This document shows positions 44,634 to 52,694 of a stretch of DNA of 55,688 bases, piece after piece. The stretch lies in assembly GCA_019359015.1 (NCBI GenBank), contig JAHHID010000048.1, positions 1-55,688 on the forward strand. The letters are read 5' to 3'. Position 1 is the stretch's first letter. Each line of letters begins with the position of its first letter. Origin of the DNA: Spirirestis rafaelensis WJT71-NPBG6 (lineage in GTDB: Bacteria; Cyanobacteriota; Cyanobacteriia; Cyanobacteriales; Nostocaceae). The notes beneath the pieces are model-generated. The model was not told where the DNA came from and ran no database searches. It saw only the letters and a list, made by a program, of their open reading frames with translations. The translations under genes and the position numbers were made by a program.

Positions 44634-44844
44634 GTTAGAGACGTTCCGCGCTCTGAAGGTCTCTACAACGGGTGCAGTCTTTTTATCACTTTGTCAAGTT
44701 GAACAGTGCATAAGTTAAATAAACTTACGCTTATTAAGAATTACAGCAAGATTAGTTGATATGTCATCGGAAATGCTATGTTATACCTGACATAAAAAAT
44801 ATACTACTTTTGATAGATGTAGGAACCCCACTAAAGGAGCAGTT

Positions 44845-45252
44845 ATGAATTTAAAAACCGATACAGAATACTTGTACTTTCTGCCAAACGCCAGTTTAAC
44901 CCTGAGACTCATTCAACATCTGCACGCCAAACCGGAAATACCGGTTTTCTGCGTGACGATAATTCATGAGATTGATGGCTGGTTAGTGCGGATCAAACTA
45001 AATAGTCAAATTACGCCTCTCGAATCTGGAAACCTTCGAGCTTTTTTAAATGAATTAGGCATTAGCCATGAGCCGCAAAAGCGCTTGCAGATGGCACTTC
45101 TAAGTTTAGAATGTGGGCAGTGTCCTGCGAAAACGATGCGCCGCTACCAAATATCGATTGTGTCTCATGGTAGCCCTAATAAAGAGGCAATTGAGGCGTT
45201 TCGGGAGCAGTTTGTCAAAAAATTAGGCTATTGCCCCCAAACTCTCGTGTAG
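44845..45252 (+). CDS. Conserved cyanobacterial protein, paralog of 18183-18572
   Basis: The 135-residue protein MNLKTDTEYLYFLPNASLTLRLIQHLHAKPEIPVFCVTIIHEIDGWLVRIKL... aligns over its full length with the product at 18183-18572. AAAGGAG at 44834-44840 is a good ribosome site, so this start is firm. Conserved QCP and YCP motifs occur in both copies. Function unknown; no membrane segment. Confidence 0.82.
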   Translation: MNLKTDTEYLYFLPNASLTLRLIQHLHAKPEIPVFCVTIIHEIDGWLVRIKLNSQITPLESGNLRAFLNELGISHEPQKRLQMALLSLECGQCPAKTMRRYQISIVSHGSPNKEAIEAFREQFVKKLGYCPQTLV

Positions 45253-45496
45253 TCAATCGATTTGAGATTTTGGATTTGAGATTTTGGATTTATTCTGACT
45301 TATCAGTAAAGTTTAGGTTTGTGCCGTGCTTTTTGCGTCACCCTTTAGATATAAAGTTTTGTGACATTGGGGTAACATTTACGTACTTTCGTTGGCGTTG
45401 GCGCAAGGTGTTTAAGACAAGCGATGCCTACGGCAACCCGTTCGCGTAGCGTCTGCGACAGGAGAAGCGGGAACGCTTTGAATTTCACCCACATTG
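45253..45496. repeat. Repeat-rich spacer
   Basis: Two GATTTTGGATTTGA units (about 45261-45290) are followed by ordinary sequence and then a copy of the 26-bp core repeat (45440-45465). No gene. Confidence 0.55.
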
Positions 45497-46114
45497 TTAC
45501 AGTTTATGAATCAAGCTGGCTGTAACGACTTGCTCAACTGTTATAGCTAGTTCTGGGAAAGTCTGTGAGATAATGCGATCGGACTCTTTATATTGTTGAA
45601 CTTGATATTCTCCATTAATTAACTGGTAAACGAAAACCGAGGGAACTTTCGGATCACCAAGATAATTTCGGGAGGCAATCGCCAGATAATCAACAATCCA
45701 ATACTCAGGGATACCCAGTCGTTGATACTCGTCTAACTTGTCAACGTAATCATCTTCCCAATTAGTTGATACCACTTCCACAGCAAGTTGGATTGGTTCA
45801 GTTAAAGCGCCGTATGCTACTACATTTGCGTTCCACACAGAAGCATTAACTACACCCACATCAGGGTTTCTACTTTGTTCTTTCCCATTTGCGGTTTTAG
45901 TTCTGAAGAGTATATCCTTATCAATAATGTAATCTAGTCCTAAGCGGTCAATTTCTCTGTCAAAACTCTTGACGAGATATCGTGCTATATTTTTATGCGC
46001 TCTAGTCGCTTCCACTTGGACAATCTCGCCATTGACAAGTTCAAAGATACCATAGCCATCTGGGTACTGGGCAAGAAATTCCTCAAAAGTCAGCTTCTTG
46101 TTGGTGGTCAGCAT
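45497..46114 (-). CDS. Uma2-family endonuclease-like protein
   Basis: The 205-residue DUF820 protein begins MLTTNKKLTFEEFLAQYPDGYGIFELVNGEIVQV and carries EQSRNPDVGVVNA and IQLAVEVVSTNWEDDYVDKLDEYQRLGIPEYWIVDY, the PD...E-x-V...K/Y core of the family. GGAGG four nt before the ATG supports the start. Function unknown; see the other Uma2 entry. Confidence 0.88.
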   Translation of the reverse strand: MLTTNKKLTFEEFLAQYPDGYGIFELVNGEIVQVEATRAHKNIARYLVKSFDREIDRLGLDYIIDKDILFRTKTANGKEQSRNPDVGVVNASVWNANVVAYGALTEPIQLAVEVVSTNWEDDYVDKLDEYQRLGIPEYWIVDYLAIASRNYLGDPKVPSVFVYQLINGEYQVQQYKESDRIISQTFPELAITVEQVVTASLIHKL

Positions 46115-46195
46115 AAAACCTCCGCGCTTTTATAATTCGTTCAATTTATTTCTTTTAGCTTATAATTAGGGATCGTGTCGAATTAAAGTTGGTTT

Positions 46196-46393
46196 ATGCC
46201 TAAACTAAAAACCCGTAAAGCAGCGGCAAAACGATTCCGCGCTACCGGTACAGGTAAAATCGTGCGCCGCAAAGCCTTCAAAAATCACCTTTTACAGCAC
46301 AAAAGTGCTAATAAAAAGCGAAATTTGTCTAAAATGGCTGTTGTACACGAAAGCGACGCCGAAAATGTACGCTTGATGCTTCCCTATTTGTAA
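46196..46393 (+). CDS. rpmI: Ribosomal protein bL35
   Basis: The 65-residue basic protein [50 protein letters not shown] is a typical large-subunit L35. It is co-transcribed with rplT, 19 bp downstream. The infC gene, often placed before rpmI in other bacteria, is not present here. Confidence 0.98.
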   Translation: MPKLKTRKAAAKRFRATGTGKIVRRKAFKNHLLQHKSANKKRNLSKMAVVHESDAENVRLMLPYL

Positions 46394-46412
46394 ATTGATC
46401 CCAAATTAAACA

Positions 46413-46769
46413 ATGACAAGAGTAAAACGCGGTAATGTTGCTCGTAAACGCCGCAAGAAAATTCTCAAACTAGCCAAAGGCTTTCGTGGTTCTCACTCAA
46501 CTTTGTTTAGAACCGCTAATCAACAAGTGATGAAAGCGCTGCGGAGTGCTTATCGCGATCGCAAAAACCGCAAGCGCGATTTTCGTCGTCTGTGGATCAC
46601 CCGCATCAACGCTGCTGCACGCCTACACGGCTTGAGTTACAGTCAGTTGATGGGCAATCTCAAAAAAGCCAACATCGAACTCAATCGCAAAATGTTAGCG
46701 CAAATGGCAATCCTCGATTCAGCCGGCTTCACCAAAGTCGTTGAATTAGCCAGCCAAGCGAAGGGATAA
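46413..46769 (+). CDS. rplT: Ribosomal protein bL20
   Basis: The 118-residue basic protein starts [43 protein letters not shown] and has the L20 signature [23 protein letters not shown]. Needed early in 50S assembly; in other bacteria L20 also represses its operon. I saw no mimic structure here. The binding-protein gene begins 11 bp after its stop. Confidence 0.98.
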   Translation: MTRVKRGNVARKRRKKILKLAKGFRGSHSTLFRTANQQVMKALRSAYRDRKNRKRDFRRLWITRINAAARLHGLSYSQLMGNLKKANIELNRKMLAQMAILDSAGFTKVVELASQAKG

Positions 46770-46780
46770 AGGTGGAACGG

Positions 46781-47638
46781 ATGAATAACGGATGTAACAG
46801 ATGGAAAGCAATTACTCGGTTACATCTGGTATTATCCGCCACTTTAATTTTGATATTGAGCTTTTATTTTGCAGACAGCCAATTAAGTGCAAATGCGGCA
46901 GAAATGCCAGAAATTAAGCAGCGTGGCTACTTAAGTATTGCAGTTAAAAATAATTTACAACCGTTGGGGTTTACTGATGTCAACGGCAAATTACAAGGAT
47001 TAGAAATTGACTTAGCGAAAGCCTTAGCGCAAGACTTATTAGGCAAAGAAAACGCAGTCAAGTTTAAACCTGTCAGCAATCGCGATCGCCTTTCTGTAGT
47101 TCTCAATAATCAAGTTGATCTGACTATCGCTAGAGTAACAGCAACCGAATCACGCGCTCGTTTAGTTAGCTTTAGTGTTCCCTACTATTTTGATGGTACA
47201 GTCTTAGTTACCAAAGATGCTTCAGCGCAACGGCTTGTGGATTTTGCTAGACGGAAAATAGCCGTCCTGAAAAAGTCCAGCACGATTGCGGAAATAAAAT
47301 ACTATATACCGAATGCCGAATTAGTAGGAGTGAATTCTTACGAAGAAGCGCGATCGCTTTTAGAAAAGAATAATTCTGATGCTTTTGCCGCAGATGCAAG
47401 CGTCCTCAGCGGTTGGGTGCAACAATATCCCGAATATCGCTTACTTTCAACCAAACTATCAACACAACCCTTATCGGTAGTAATGCCCAAGGGATTACAG
47501 TACGATGAATTGCGACAGCAAGTAAATGAAGCGATCGCTCGTTACATAGCTAAAGGTTGGCTTACTGAACGCATAAAATACTGGGGATTACCTCAATCTG
47601 AATTAAGAGTTAGGAGGAGCGGAGGAGCGGAGTTGTAG
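46781..47638 (+). CDS. Periplasmic amino-acid-type solute-binding protein
   Basis: The 285-residue SBP_bac_3 family protein has an N-terminal signal (LHLVLSATLILILSFYFADSQLSANAA), then MPEIKQRGYLSIAVKNNLQPLGFTDVNGKLQGLEIDLAKALAQDLLG and LNNQVDLTIARVTATESRARLVSFSVPYYFDGTVLV. AAAGGTGG (46768-46775) fits ATG 46781; GTG 46772 is less likely. No ABC permease or ATPase genes accompany it, so it may serve a transporter elsewhere. It probably continues the rpmI-rplT transcript. Confidence 0.85.
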   Translation: MNNGCNRWKAITRLHLVLSATLILILSFYFADSQLSANAAEMPEIKQRGYLSIAVKNNLQPLGFTDVNGKLQGLEIDLAKALAQDLLGKENAVKFKPVSNRDRLSVVLNNQVDLTIARVTATESRARLVSFSVPYYFDGTVLVTKDASAQRLVDFARRKIAVLKKSSTIAEIKYYIPNAELVGVNSYEEARSLLEKNNSDAFAADASVLSGWVQQYPEYRLLSTKLSTQPLSVVMPKGLQYDELRQQVNEAIARYIAKGWLTERIKYWGLPQSELRVRRSGGAEL

Positions 47639-47660
47639 AGACGCGATGTTCCTCGCGTCT
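47639..47660. terminator. Hairpin after the binding-protein gene
   Basis: AGACGCGA, loop TGTTCC, TCGCGTCT, starting one base after the stop codon. A heptamer-like AAAAGTT array and pyrimidine-rich repeat follow up to the next gene. Confidence 0.6.
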
Positions 47661-47777
47661 GTAGGGGAAGAGCAAAGTCAAGAGTCAAAAGTTAAAAGTT
47701 AAAAGTCACCCCTTGTCTCCTTGTCTCCCCTGTCTCCTTGTCCAAGCGTCCAAGCGTCCCTAATTTTAATAAAGGCA

Positions 47778-48305
47778 ATGGTGGATAACAATCTAGCGGT
47801 TTTTTATCTCTCAATTTTCGTTTTTTTGCTCGGCTTCGCAGTGGTGAGCATTTTTCGCGAAGTTTTCAAAACTCGCAGAATGGAAAGCTCTATGTCACGC
47901 TTGCGAAAAAAATTGAGTACATCCAAGGGTACGACTCAAGAATATTATGAGTTAGCGAGTATTTATTCTGAAAAGAAAGTGTTTTCTCAGGCGATCGGAC
48001 TTTTTCAAAAAGCACTAAAAGCTGCCGAAGAAGAAGGCGAAGAAAATACCGCCCCGATTTATAATGCACTGGGGTATACTTACTTCTCACAAGAGCAGTA
48101 TGATTTAGCCATTCGTCAGTACAAAGAAGCGCTCAAATCTAAACCCGATTATGTAACAGCGCTGAATAATCTCGCTCATGCCTACGAGAAAAAGAATTTA
48201 AATGCTCAAGCTTTGGAAGTGTACGAACAAGCACTGAAAATTGACGCAAATAATGCTACGGCAAAACGCCGCGCTCAATCTTTGCGACGCCTGGTTTCTG
48301 CCTAA
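47778..48305 (+). CDS. ycf37: Photosystem I assembly-related TPR protein Ycf37
   Basis: The 175-residue protein has one N-terminal membrane helix (LAVFYLSIFVFLLGFAVVSIF), a charged linker FKTRRMESSMSRLRKKLSTSKGTTQEYYELASIY and three TPR units (SQAIGLFQKALKAAEEEGEENTAPIYNALGYTYFSQEQYDLAIRQYKEALKSKP...). This matches the algal chloroplast/cyanobacterial Ycf37 plan, including the TRRxESxxSRLxxKL linker. In Synechocystis Ycf37 associates with photosystem I. AAAGG at 47771-47775 supports ATG 47778. Confidence 0.85.
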   Translation: MVDNNLAVFYLSIFVFLLGFAVVSIFREVFKTRRMESSMSRLRKKLSTSKGTTQEYYELASIYSEKKVFSQAIGLFQKALKAAEEEGEENTAPIYNALGYTYFSQEQYDLAIRQYKEALKSKPDYVTALNNLAHAYEKKNLNAQALEVYEQALKIDANNATAKRRAQSLRRLVSA

Positions 48306-48765
48306 TTGGAGACTGGGGACTGGTGAGTCCAGCGCGGTCTTCTCCCTTTGGGAGAGGCTAGCGCCAAGGGGAGGCAGTGCGTTGGGCGGCTCCGCCGACT
48401 TGAAGCATCTGCCGTGGTTTCCCCCATGAGCGACTGGCGAACCCGAAGGGGGACTAGGGACTGAATATTTGATGAATGCAAAATGGCTGAAATTCATTCA
48501 TAATTCTCACCTAATCCCCAGTTCCTAGCCCCTATTGATACGAAATTTTCTAAATAATTAAGATTTATATAACTTTGACAACAAAAATGTTGTTTAAATA
48601 TGAAGCTCAACTCCAATCAGTAACAAGGTTTGAGCGATCGCCATTTGTGTAAAGTCCTGTGAGCGTCTATTCCCTAACAACTGCAACATTTGAGAGAATC
48701 AGAAACGATTTAATAATCAAGCACTTATTGTCCATGTTGGTTTCAATTAAAGGGAGAACACAGTA
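48306..48765. other. Gap with dispersed repeat and chlB leader
   Basis: 48306-48470 is repeat material, including a unit (48375-48421) that matches 23995-24042 in reverse. From 48540 the DNA is single-copy and AT-rich; AACAAAAATGTT (near 48580) is a short palindrome. AAAGGGAGA at 48749-48757 is the likely chlB ribosome site. No gene is supported. Confidence 0.55.
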
Positions 48766-50292
48766 ATGAAATTGGCTTACTGGATGTATGCTGGTCCCGC
48801 CCACATAGGCACACTGCGGGTTGCCAGTTCTTTTAAAAACGTTCATGCGATCATGCACGCTCCATTGGGCGATGACTATTTTAACGTTATGCGATCGATG
48901 CTAGAGCGTGAGCGTAACTTCACCCCGGTGACAACCAGCGTCGTAGATCGCAACGTTTTGGCGCGGGGTTCCCAAGAAAAAGTGGTAGATAACATCACCC
49001 GCAAAGACGCTGAGGAACACCCCGATTTGATTGTGTTAACTCCCACCTGCACCTCTAGTATTCTCCAAGAAGATTTACACAACTTTGTGGAGCGAGCGCA
49101 GTTAGAAGCAAAAGGCGATGTCATGCTAGCGGATGTGAATCACTACCGCTTCAACGAATTGCAAGCCGCCGATCGCACTTTGCAACAAATCGTTCAATAT
49201 TATATTGAGAAAGCTCGCAAAAAAGGCGAACTACCAGAAGGCAAAACCGAAAAACCCTCAGTTAACATCATCGGTGGTTCTACCCTTGGTTTCCACAACC
49301 AGCACGACTGCACCGAACTCAAGCGCTTGATGGCTGACTTGGGAATTGAGGTAAATACCGTCATTCCCGAAGGCGCTTCGGTTTACGATATTAAGAAGAT
49401 GCCCCGCGCCTGGTTTAACCTCGCACCTTACCGCGAACTAGGTTTAATGGCGACTAGTTACCTCGAAGCTGAATTCGGCATACCTTGCGTAGATATTACG
49501 CCGATGGGTGTAGTGGAAACTGCTAGATGCATCCGTAAAATACAGCAGGTGATAAACGCTCAAGGTGCTGATGTAGATTACGAAGAGTTCATAAATGAGC
49601 AAACTTTGCATGTATCCCAGGCTGCATGGTTCTCACGTTCCATTGACTGTCAGAACTTGACCGGGAAAAAAGCAGTAGTGTTTGGCGACAATACCCACGC
49701 TGCGGCTATGACCAAGATTTTGGCACGGGAGATGGGAATTCATGTAGTATGGGCGGGAACCTACTGCAAATACGATGCTGATTGGTTCCGCGAACAGGTA
49801 AGCGAGTATTGCGACGAAGTGCTGATTACAGAAGATCATGGTGCAATAGGAGATGCGATCGCCCGCGTCGAACCTTCAGCAATTTTCGGTACGCAAATGG
49901 AACGCCACGTTGGTAAGCGTTTAGATATTCCTTGTGGTGTAATTGCAGCACCGATTCACATCCAGAACTTCCCCCTTGGTTACAAACCATTTATGGGTTA
50001 CGAAGGTACAAATCAGATTGCAGATTTAGTCTACAATTCCTTCACTTTGGGAATGGAAGATCATCTATTAGAAATCTTCGGCGGACACGATACCAAAGAA
50101 GTGATTACCAAAGGAATTTCTGCTGGATCTGACCTGAACTGGACAAAAGATGGTTTGGCAGAATTGAACAAGATTCCTGGATTTGTGCGGGGGAAAGTCA
50201 AGCGTAACACCGAGAAATTTGCACGCGATCGTGGATTTAAAGATATCAACGTAGAAGTACTCTACGCCGCGAAAGAATCCGTCGGAGCGTAA
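48766..50292 (+). CDS. chlB: Light-independent protochlorophyllide reductase subunit B
   Basis: ChlB forms with ChlN the NB catalytic component of DPOR, which reduces protochlorophyllide to chlorophyllide in the dark. The 508-residue protein starts [23 protein letters not shown]; Asp36 (HAPLGDDYF) is the unusual fourth ligand of the shared [4Fe-4S] NB cluster. [13 protein letters not shown] and the [31 protein letters not shown] block are family hallmarks. chlL and chlN are not adjacent. Full length. Confidence 0.98.
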   Translation: MKLAYWMYAGPAHIGTLRVASSFKNVHAIMHAPLGDDYFNVMRSMLERERNFTPVTTSVVDRNVLARGSQEKVVDNITRKDAEEHPDLIVLTPTCTSSILQEDLHNFVERAQLEAKGDVMLADVNHYRFNELQAADRTLQQIVQYYIEKARKKGELPEGKTEKPSVNIIGGSTLGFHNQHDCTELKRLMADLGIEVNTVIPEGASVYDIKKMPRAWFNLAPYRELGLMATSYLEAEFGIPCVDITPMGVVETARCIRKIQQVINAQGADVDYEEFINEQTLHVSQAAWFSRSIDCQNLTGKKAVVFGDNTHAAAMTKILAREMGIHVVWAGTYCKYDADWFREQVSEYCDEVLITEDHGAIGDAIARVEPSAIFGTQMERHVGKRLDIPCGVIAAPIHIQNFPLGYKPFMGYEGTNQIADLVYNSFTLGMEDHLLEIFGGHDTKEVITKGISAGSDLNWTKDGLAELNKIPGFVRGKVKRNTEKFARDRGFKDINVEVLYAAKESVGA

Positions 50293-50397
50293 GTTAGCAA
50301 TAAAGTGAAACTATTAATGGGTGGAAAGTCAAATGTACTTTTCACCCTTCCTTTTTTTACTATTTCTAATCATTGCAGTAGTTAGAGCAACATAAAA

Positions 50398-50625
50398 ATG
50401 AATAAACCTGTATCTTTTCAAACTGTAATTGATTATGTTGAAGAGCTATCAGAAGAAAAACAAAATTTGTTAATTAATCTGATTCAAAAAAGGCGCATTG
50501 AAAAGCGACGTATAGAAATTGCCAAAAACGCCACAGAGACATTAACAGCGGTGCGATCAGGTACAGCAAAGCGAGGCTCGTTTACTGACCTAAAAGCTGA
50601 TTTATTGGCAGAAGATGAAGAATGA
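50398..50625 (+). CDS. Small antitoxin of a RelE/YafQ-type pair
   Basis: The 75-residue acidic protein (MNKPVSFQTVIDYVEELSEEKQNLLINLIQKRRIEKRRIEIAKNATETL...SFTDLKADLLAEDEE) has the helical plan of cyanobacterial antitoxins found before RelE-like toxins. Its stop overlaps the toxin start (ATGA at 50622-50625). Partner appears frameshifted. Confidence 0.75.
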   Translation: MNKPVSFQTVIDYVEELSEEKQNLLINLIQKRRIEKRRIEIAKNATETLTAVRSGTAKRGSFTDLKADLLAEDEE

Positions 50626-50905
50626 AAACTATAGTTTGGGACAAAAGTTTTCAACGAGCTTTTAAGCGTACTGTTCGCAAAAACCCAAGCTAGAAGAAAA
50701 GATTTTTGCTGTGTTGCAATTGTTAGCGAATGAAGCGTTTGCTCAATCCTTGAAAGCGCATAAATTGCAGGGACAATTAGAGGGATTATGGGCGTGTTCG
50801 GTTGAGTATGATTGCCGAATTATTTATAATTCTGAGCAGGATAGGGAGACGAAGGAAGAATTAATTGTATTGATTGATATTGGTACACATGATGAAGTGT
50901 ATTGA
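50622..50905 (+). pseudogene. Frameshifted YafQ/RelE-like toxin gene
   Basis: The ATG at 50622 reads MKTIVWDKSFQRAFKRTVRKNPS and hits a stop at 50691. The continuation lies in the next frame: KIFAVLQLLANEAFAQSLKAHKLQGQLEGLWACSVEYDCRIIYNSE...ELIVLIDIGTHDEVY, the rest of a YafQ/RelE mRNA-interferase-like toxin. Restoring one A near 50688 would give KNPKLEEKIFAV, the expected join. It is either a natural inactivating frameshift or a sequencing error. Confidence 0.75.
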
Positions 50906-51320
50906 ATAGCATAGTTTCTCCAAAATTTTACTTTGAGAGAATCCATGCTATTAGCTACCATCTTTGGCTCACAGTGTAACTCATAGCCGCTACCCCGAAT
51001 GATAGTGTTTTATGTTGTCCCAACTTGGTATATAACGAACACTCATAACGAAAATAAGTTAAATCAATACTAAATAATTTCCCAGAATATTAGAGTGCGA
51101 TCGCTTTGCCTCCAAGCAAGCAAGCTCAGAATTTTTCTATACCCCATGCCCTATTCCCAACTTTGTACGAAAATTCGATACTCATGCTTTCAGGGGATGC
51201 GATCGCAATTTGGTGAGTGTAACTATAGAAAGTGTCCAATGTAAGAAAACGTTATCGTTGTCTAAACCTAGGATCAAGTTGTTGAAAATAACAACTTTGA
51301 ATTTTTGAGAAGGTACAACT
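50906..51320. other. Gap of about 415 bp
   Basis: No gene or known RNA is seen. There is an 8-bp hairpin (AAGTTGTT at 51276-51283, AACAACTT at 51290-51297) just before the ribosome site GAGAAGG of the next gene, and one HIP1 site near 51096. The rest is AT-rich single-copy DNA. Confidence 0.5.
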
Positions 51321-51719
51321 ATGAATCGGATCTTAAAACGCACATTTTTACCCAGCCTCTTAGCTGCTACTTTAACTGGTGTCACTTTAGTTCCAGCTAA
51401 ACCCGCTGCTGCTGACAATCGCATAATTGAAGATGTCGGTATTGGCGCTGCTGCTGGTGTGGTATCAGGCGCTATTAGGGGACGCGGTTCGGTATTAAAC
51501 AATGCTGTCAAAGGTGGTGCTGCCGGCGCTGCTGTTAATGCTGTTAACGGTACCAGAAGAAATCGCAATAACCGTAACTTGGGTCAAGATATCGGAGTAG
51601 GTGCAGCCGCAGGTGGTGTCACTGGTGCAGTTACTCGCGGTCGTAAAGATACTTTGGGTGATGTAGTCGATGGTGCAGCAGCAGGTGCAGCTATCCATAT
51701 CTTGAGAAATAGAAAGTAA
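51321..51719 (+). CDS. Exported glycine-zipper protein
   Basis: The 132-residue protein has a signal peptide (MNRILKRTFLPSLLAATLTGVTLVPAKPAAA) and a mature part of alternating Gly/Ala-rich zipper segments (IGAAAGVVSGAIRGRG, GGAAGAAVNAVNG, IGVGAAAGGVTGAVTRG, VVDGAAAGAAIHIL) separated by basic loops. Such glycine zippers insert in or pack against membranes, as in YMGG/OmpA-like lipoproteins, but here no lipobox is present. GAGAAGG precedes the ATG. Function unknown. Confidence 0.82.
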   Translation: MNRILKRTFLPSLLAATLTGVTLVPAKPAAADNRIIEDVGIGAAAGVVSGAIRGRGSVLNNAVKGGAAGAAVNAVNGTRRNRNNRNLGQDIGVGAAAGGVTGAVTRGRKDTLGDVVDGAAAGAAIHILRNRK

Positions 51720-51726
51720 TTCGTTG

Positions 51727-51916
51727 TTCGTAATTGGTCGCTTAATTACGAATTTGCACGCGCTAATTCCCTAACATTGCCAGGGAATTATGAAGAAAAA
51801 TCACGCCACCACATCACCATTACCCCCAACCGTGGAATTGACAGTTAAGCCAACATACAAACTAAGTCTGCTGACCGCAGGCTTAGATGTAAAAAGTCCG
51901 CCTGAGTGCGGACTTT
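51727..51916. repeat. Cluster of four hairpins
   Basis: In 190 bp there are four inverted repeats: TTCGTAATT/AATTACGAA (51727-51752), AATTCCCT/AGGGAATT (51765-51789), CTAAGTCTGC/GCAGGCTTAG (51862-51886, one G-T pair) and AAAGTCCGC/GCGGACTTT (51893-51916). The first may terminate the glycine-zipper gene. Confidence 0.6.
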
Positions 51917-52045
51917 GTGTTTATAATTCTACGAATTTAGGCAAAATGCGATCTTCGTAGCTTACCGTAGATATCGCCTGTGCTGTAAACTAAGCATATC
52001 TATCGCACAGCCGAACCCTGATCTAAATAAACTTATTAGCGACCT

Positions 52046-52237
52046 TTAACCCTTCAGCGCCTTTTTAAAGTTGCGACGATAGGAGGGATTTGTAAGAAAC
52101 AAAGCGGGCCATAACAAAGATAAACCAAGGCGATTAGGCAAACTTTGCGAAAAATTCGTCCGCTCAAATCCATTCCAAAACTTCCACACACCATATAAAT
52201 AACCCGCCATCAAGCCGAAAATAATTAACTTAGGCAT
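52046..52237 (-). CDS. 63-residue membrane protein, cyanobacterial
   Basis: The protein MPKLIIFGLMAGYLYGVWKFWNGFERTNFSQSLPNRLGLSLLWPALFLTNPSYRRNFKKALKG has an N-terminal membrane segment, a second hydrophobic segment (LGLSLLWPALFLT) and a basic tail. I use ATG 52237 rather than 52303 because GGAG lies 8 nt upstream and the added N-terminus looks unlike a protein. I recognise it as a recurring small cyanobacterial protein of unknown role. Confidence 0.72.
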   Translation of the reverse strand: MPKLIIFGLMAGYLYGVWKFWNGFERTNFSQSLPNRLGLSLLWPALFLTNPSYRRNFKKALKG

Positions 52238-52694
52238 TCCATCACTCCATAAGCAACTGACACAATTCGAGAAAAGTATTCTCACACCCTCACCCAAAAG
52301 CAAAAACTAAACTTTTCAGGATTAGGCTTGCTCGTTCTTTTGACGATACGTTGTCCTACTCCAGTTTAAGATAGCCTTTCAGATTCGGGGAGAGGGGGAG
52401 CAGGGGGAGCAGGGGGAGCAGGGGGAGATGAGGGAGCAGGGGGGGGAATATTTCTTCTTTCTCAGTCTTTACCCTTTGCCCTTTAACCTTTTCTTCTCCT
52501 CAAATTGCCCAATGCCCAATTGCTTGATTTTCTCTGGCGAAACAGGCTAGTTTATAAGCATATTTACTTATTTTTTGACAGATGCATCTTGTGGAAGTTT
52601 CTAAAATATCAAGATCCGTAGGAGACTAAAGAATAGCAGAACACATCTGACGGGTCTTGAAGCAGCGATAGCTGCAAATAGCTAAGGAGGATTT
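52238..52694. repeat. Composite repeat, copy 3, and leader of the next gene
   Basis: 52386-52520 holds the composite mosaic, with four AGCAGGGGG units (52399-52434), then AATATTTCTTCTTTCTCAGTCTTTA and CAAATTGCCCAATGCCCAATTG. The leader before 52695 contains a GCAGC-GATA-GCTGC hairpin near 52664-52677 followed by AAGGAGG, a strong ribosome site. Confidence 0.65.
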
